Translations under genes and position numbers: made by a program | Notes under the pieces: generated by a model | Told to the model about the DNA's origin: nothing | The model's database searches: none | The model's input: the letters and a program-made list of their open reading frames with translations, nothing else | Assembly (NCBI RefSeq): GCF_009183815.1 | Contig: NZ_WEHX01000014.1 | Coordinates: forward strand, 1 to 36,668 | Direction: 5' to 3' | Length of the DNA: 36,668 nucleotides | Origin: Sutterella seckii | GTDB lineage: Bacteria; Pseudomonadota; Gammaproteobacteria; Burkholderiales; Burkholderiaceae_F | Part shown: piece by piece, positions 34,865 to 36,668 of the stretch | How positions within the stretch are numbered: position 1 is the stretch's first letter | How the letters are laid out: every line of letters begins with the position of its first letter

Positions 34865-35821
34865 TCAGTCCGTATCGCGCATGGCTTCGTCGACTTCCTT
34901 CCAGTAAGGAATGGATTCGGCCGCGCCCGGGCGCGTCACCGAAATCGCCGCAGCCATCGCGGCAAAGCGGAGCCCCTCGAGAAGCACCGCATGAGCCTCT
35001 TCGGCGTCCTTCTTCTCCCAGGCGTCCATGAGGGCGCGCACGGCAAAGCCCGTGAAGGTGTCGCCCGCACCCGTCGTATCGGCGGGATGCACCGGGAAGG
35101 CCTTGATGAAATCAGGTTCAAACCCGGGCATGCGGCAGACGACGCCCTGGCTTCCGAGCGTGACGAGAATCACGGTGTCGGGATAGCGGCGGCCGAGCTC
35201 GGCGACGATGTCCATGGCTTCTTCCGGAGTCTTCTCCTTCTTTTCAAGACCGAGAAGGCCTTCGGCTTCCGTTTCGTTCGCAATCAGCGCGGAAATTCGG
35301 TTGAGCGGCAGAAGCGGCGCCTGAGAATCAAAGGGCGAAGGGTTGAAGATGACGCGCATGCCCTTCTCGAGCGCATGCTCGATCGAATAGCGCACCGCGC
35401 TCGTTTCGTTCTGCACGAGAAGCGCGTCGCCTTCGCCGAAATCGTCCATCGCGGACTTCACGAATTCGGGCGTCAGGCGCACATTGGTGCCCGGGTAGTA
35501 AAGGATGGCGTTTTCGCCGCCTTCGGGGACCACCTGAATGAAGGTGTGGCCCGAGGGTTCGTTCGGATCGACCGCAACGCGCGAGACGCCCACGCCCTCG
35601 TGCTCAAGGAAGACCTTGAGGAACGTGCCGTCCTGACCGACGATGCCGGCGTGGCTCGTTCTCAGGCCGGCGCGGGCAAGCGCCACGCTCTGATTTAGGC
35701 CCTTGCCGCCGATGTGAATCGCGCGCCGGTAGGCGGCAAGCGTTTCCCCGCCCCGCAGGAAGTGCGGGACCTGGTAGACGTAGTCGATGTTGAGGGAACC
35801 GATATTGAGAACGCGGGGCAT
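34865..35821 (-). CDS. rbsK: Ribokinase-like PfkB-family kinase
   Basis: 318 residues. Phosphorylates ribose (O5) with ATP. The PfkB N-terminal signature GGKGLNQSVALARAG (38-52) and the C-terminal ATP/anion-hole signature DTTGAGDTFTGFAV with catalytic Asp are intact. IGSLNIDYVYQVPHF marks sugar binding. The frame extends 38 codons upstream, but MPRVLNIGSLNID is the family-like start at 35821, with only a weak Shine-Dalgarno (GGTGA). First gene of a two-gene nucleoside-salvage operon. Ribose as substrate is inferred from pairing with the nucleoside hydrolase. Confidence 0.88.
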   Translation of the reverse strand: MPRVLNIGSLNIDYVYQVPHFLRGGETLAAYRRAIHIGGKGLNQSVALARAGLRTSHAGIVGQDGTFLKVFLEHEGVGVSRVAVDPNEPSGHTFIQVVPEGGENAILYYPGTNVRLTPEFVKSAMDDFGEGDALLVQNETSAVRYSIEHALEKGMRVIFNPSPFDSQAPLLPLNRISALIANETEAEGLLGLEKKEKTPEEAMDIVAELGRRYPDTVILVTLGSQGVVCRMPGFEPDFIKAFPVHPADTTGAGDTFTGFAVRALMDAWEKKDAEEAHAVLLEGLRFAAMAAAISVTRPGAAESIPYWKEVDEAMRDTD

Positions 35822-36045
35822 AGCAGTCACCAGTAACAACAAGGCGCTTGAGGGAAAAGAGGCCGGGTGCTCATCCGCATGGGGCTCAACGAAGTTGGGA
35901 GCGTCGGAGAGATCAGGGGGCTCGGGGACTCTCAAAGGCCTTCAATAAAAATAAGAGTCAAGAGTGTGATTATGCGTAATGTCGCGGTAATGCTGTCAAG
36001 CTTTTTCTGCGCTACTCAGGGAAAGATTGAGGAATTGAACGCTCT

Positions 36046-36397
36046 TTACGGAAGAACCCGGCGCATTCCTGAAAAATGCTCCTCGCGCGAGGACTGATCA
36101 GGAACACTCGAGCTGCAGGCGCCCGGAAGACGCTTTGGCCTCCCGGACGCCTTGAGGCCTTTAATGAACCACATCCCGCTTTCTGAGGCGCTCCCCAAGA
36201 GGAGCGCCAGGAAGTAGCCTGCGCCGAGAATCGCCGCGAGCGTGCCCGCAGGAATCTGCGCCGGGTAGATCAGCACCTGCCCGAGCCAGTCCGCCCACGA
36301 GACGATGGCGCCGCCCAGGAGCGCAGCGGCAAAAAGCTGCGCCTTCACGGTTCTCGCACCCATCATGAGCGCCATATGAGGAGCAACCAGCATTAGA
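36046..36397 (-). pseudogene. FhuB-like FecCD permease, C-terminal remnant
   Basis: Only about the last 65 residues of an iron-hydroxamate-type permease remain: LVAPHMALMMGARTVKAQLF, ALLGGAIVSWADWLGQVLIY, QIPAGTLAAILGAGYFLALL. These are the final two membrane segments of FhuB-type FecCD proteins. The frame stops just upstream at 36400-36402, where IS-like sequence starts. About 45 residues after the homologous part do not resemble the family, so the 3' end may be altered too. The rest of an fhu-type locus is not in the window. Confidence 0.75.
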
Positions 36398-36668
36398 TGT
36401 CATACTAACTTTCGCCACCCCTTCAACCTTTCATGGAGTGGCAAAACATGCGATATTCGCAGGAGTTCAAAGACAACGTCGTAGCGCGCCTGCTGAGCAA
36501 GGAGCTCAGCATCTCTGAAGCCGTGGAGCAGTACTCGATCGGCAAATCAACGATCTCGTACTGGCTCAAGATTGCCAGAGAGCAAGCAGGTTGCGGCACG
36601 CTGCCCAACAAAGGAAATCCCAAGCTCATGGCCAGCCTCAAGCTCCCTAAAGGAGTGACCTACCTTCA
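36398..36668 (+). mobile_element. Insertion sequence, left part (IS3-family-like), runs off window
   Basis: The permease frame ends where TGTCATACTAAC begins (about 36398), a TG-type terminus as in IS3-family ends. A transposase helix-turn-helix gene starts 35 bp inside. The right end and target duplication lie beyond the window, so the boundary is provisional. Confidence 0.6.
36433..36668 (+). CDS. Transposase helix-turn-helix subunit (OrfA type), partial
   Basis: The first 78 codons are in the window, open to the edge. The start MEWQNMRYSQEFKDNVVARLL and the helix-turn-helix LSISEAVEQYSIGKSTISYWLKIA are typical of IS3-family OrfA DNA-binding subunits, followed by a linker (GCGTLPNKGNPK). 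OrfB with the DDE catalytic core would be expected downstream. The ATG at 36433 or the internal ATG at 36448 could start it. Confidence 0.75.
   Translation, partial: MEWQNMRYSQEFKDNVVARLLSKELSISEAVEQYSIGKSTISYWLKIAREQAGCGTLPNKGNPKLMASLKLPKGVTYL

Noticed and set aside
35867-36097. 76-codon plus-strand frame after the ribokinase gene
   Set aside because: No family, no ribosome site, overlaps the fhuB remnant and the ribokinase upstream region.
1-36668. CRISPR array or large direct-repeat array
   Set aside because: I saw no regularly spaced repeats; the only multi-copy non-coding element is the pair of RNAs at 585-1056.

Overview
The window reads as a chromosomal segment of a GC-rich, Gram-negative betaproteobacterium, most likely a gut Sutterellaceae member (Sutterella/Parasutterella type). 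This is inference from gene content: two Porin_4-type porins, an arylsulfate sulfotransferase, a Tat-exported flavocytochrome-c-type reductase with its own small tetraheme cytochrome and CRP/FNR-like regulator, and the housekeeping run cysS – TPR – ppiA – ppiB – lpxH, which I recall as common in Burkholderiales. No database search was possible.

Layout. 1-551: remnant of a PhzF-family gene whose 5' half is replaced by unrelated sequence with a perfect hairpin. 552-1060: two tandem, diverged copies of a structured RNA, each with its own TTGACA promoter and rho-independent terminator; this is the strongest candidate for something undescribed. 1225-4071 (minus strand): tRNA-Ser(UGA), accA, cysS. 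4480-7312 (plus): TPR protein, two cyclophilins, lpxH. 7430-12062: an IsdG-like haem monooxygenase divergent from a LysR regulator, then a porin and arylsulfate sulfotransferase. 12203-14438 (minus): RarD-type EamA transporter and an M20 amidohydrolase. 14938-20420 (plus): complete gsiABCD-like glutathione/peptide importer behind an exact sigma-54 promoter match. 20581-26003 (plus): two paralogous small nitroreductases flanking an unrecognised gene whose ribosome site lies inside a long hairpin, then a frameshifted MMPL exporter and a DUF3261-like lipoprotein, a pair known from aryl-polyene-type clusters. 26378-27403: BASS-family transporter. 27590-31870: CRP/FNR-like regulator (minus) divergent from a flavocytochrome reductase, tetraheme cytochrome c and porin, an anaerobic respiratory module. 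32034-35821: YczE-like membrane protein, orphan MetQ-like binding protein, nucleoside hydrolase and ribokinase. 36046-36668: a FhuB-like permease remnant cut by an IS3-family-like element that runs off the window.

How the genes fit together. Several units suit life in a gut lumen: desulfation of aryl sulfates in the periplasm, import of glutathione/peptides with hydrolysis of N-acyl amino acids, respiration of an unsaturated organic acid, ribonucleoside salvage, and haem handling. Both window ends show decay (phzF and fhuB fragments), and the MMPL gene is also broken.
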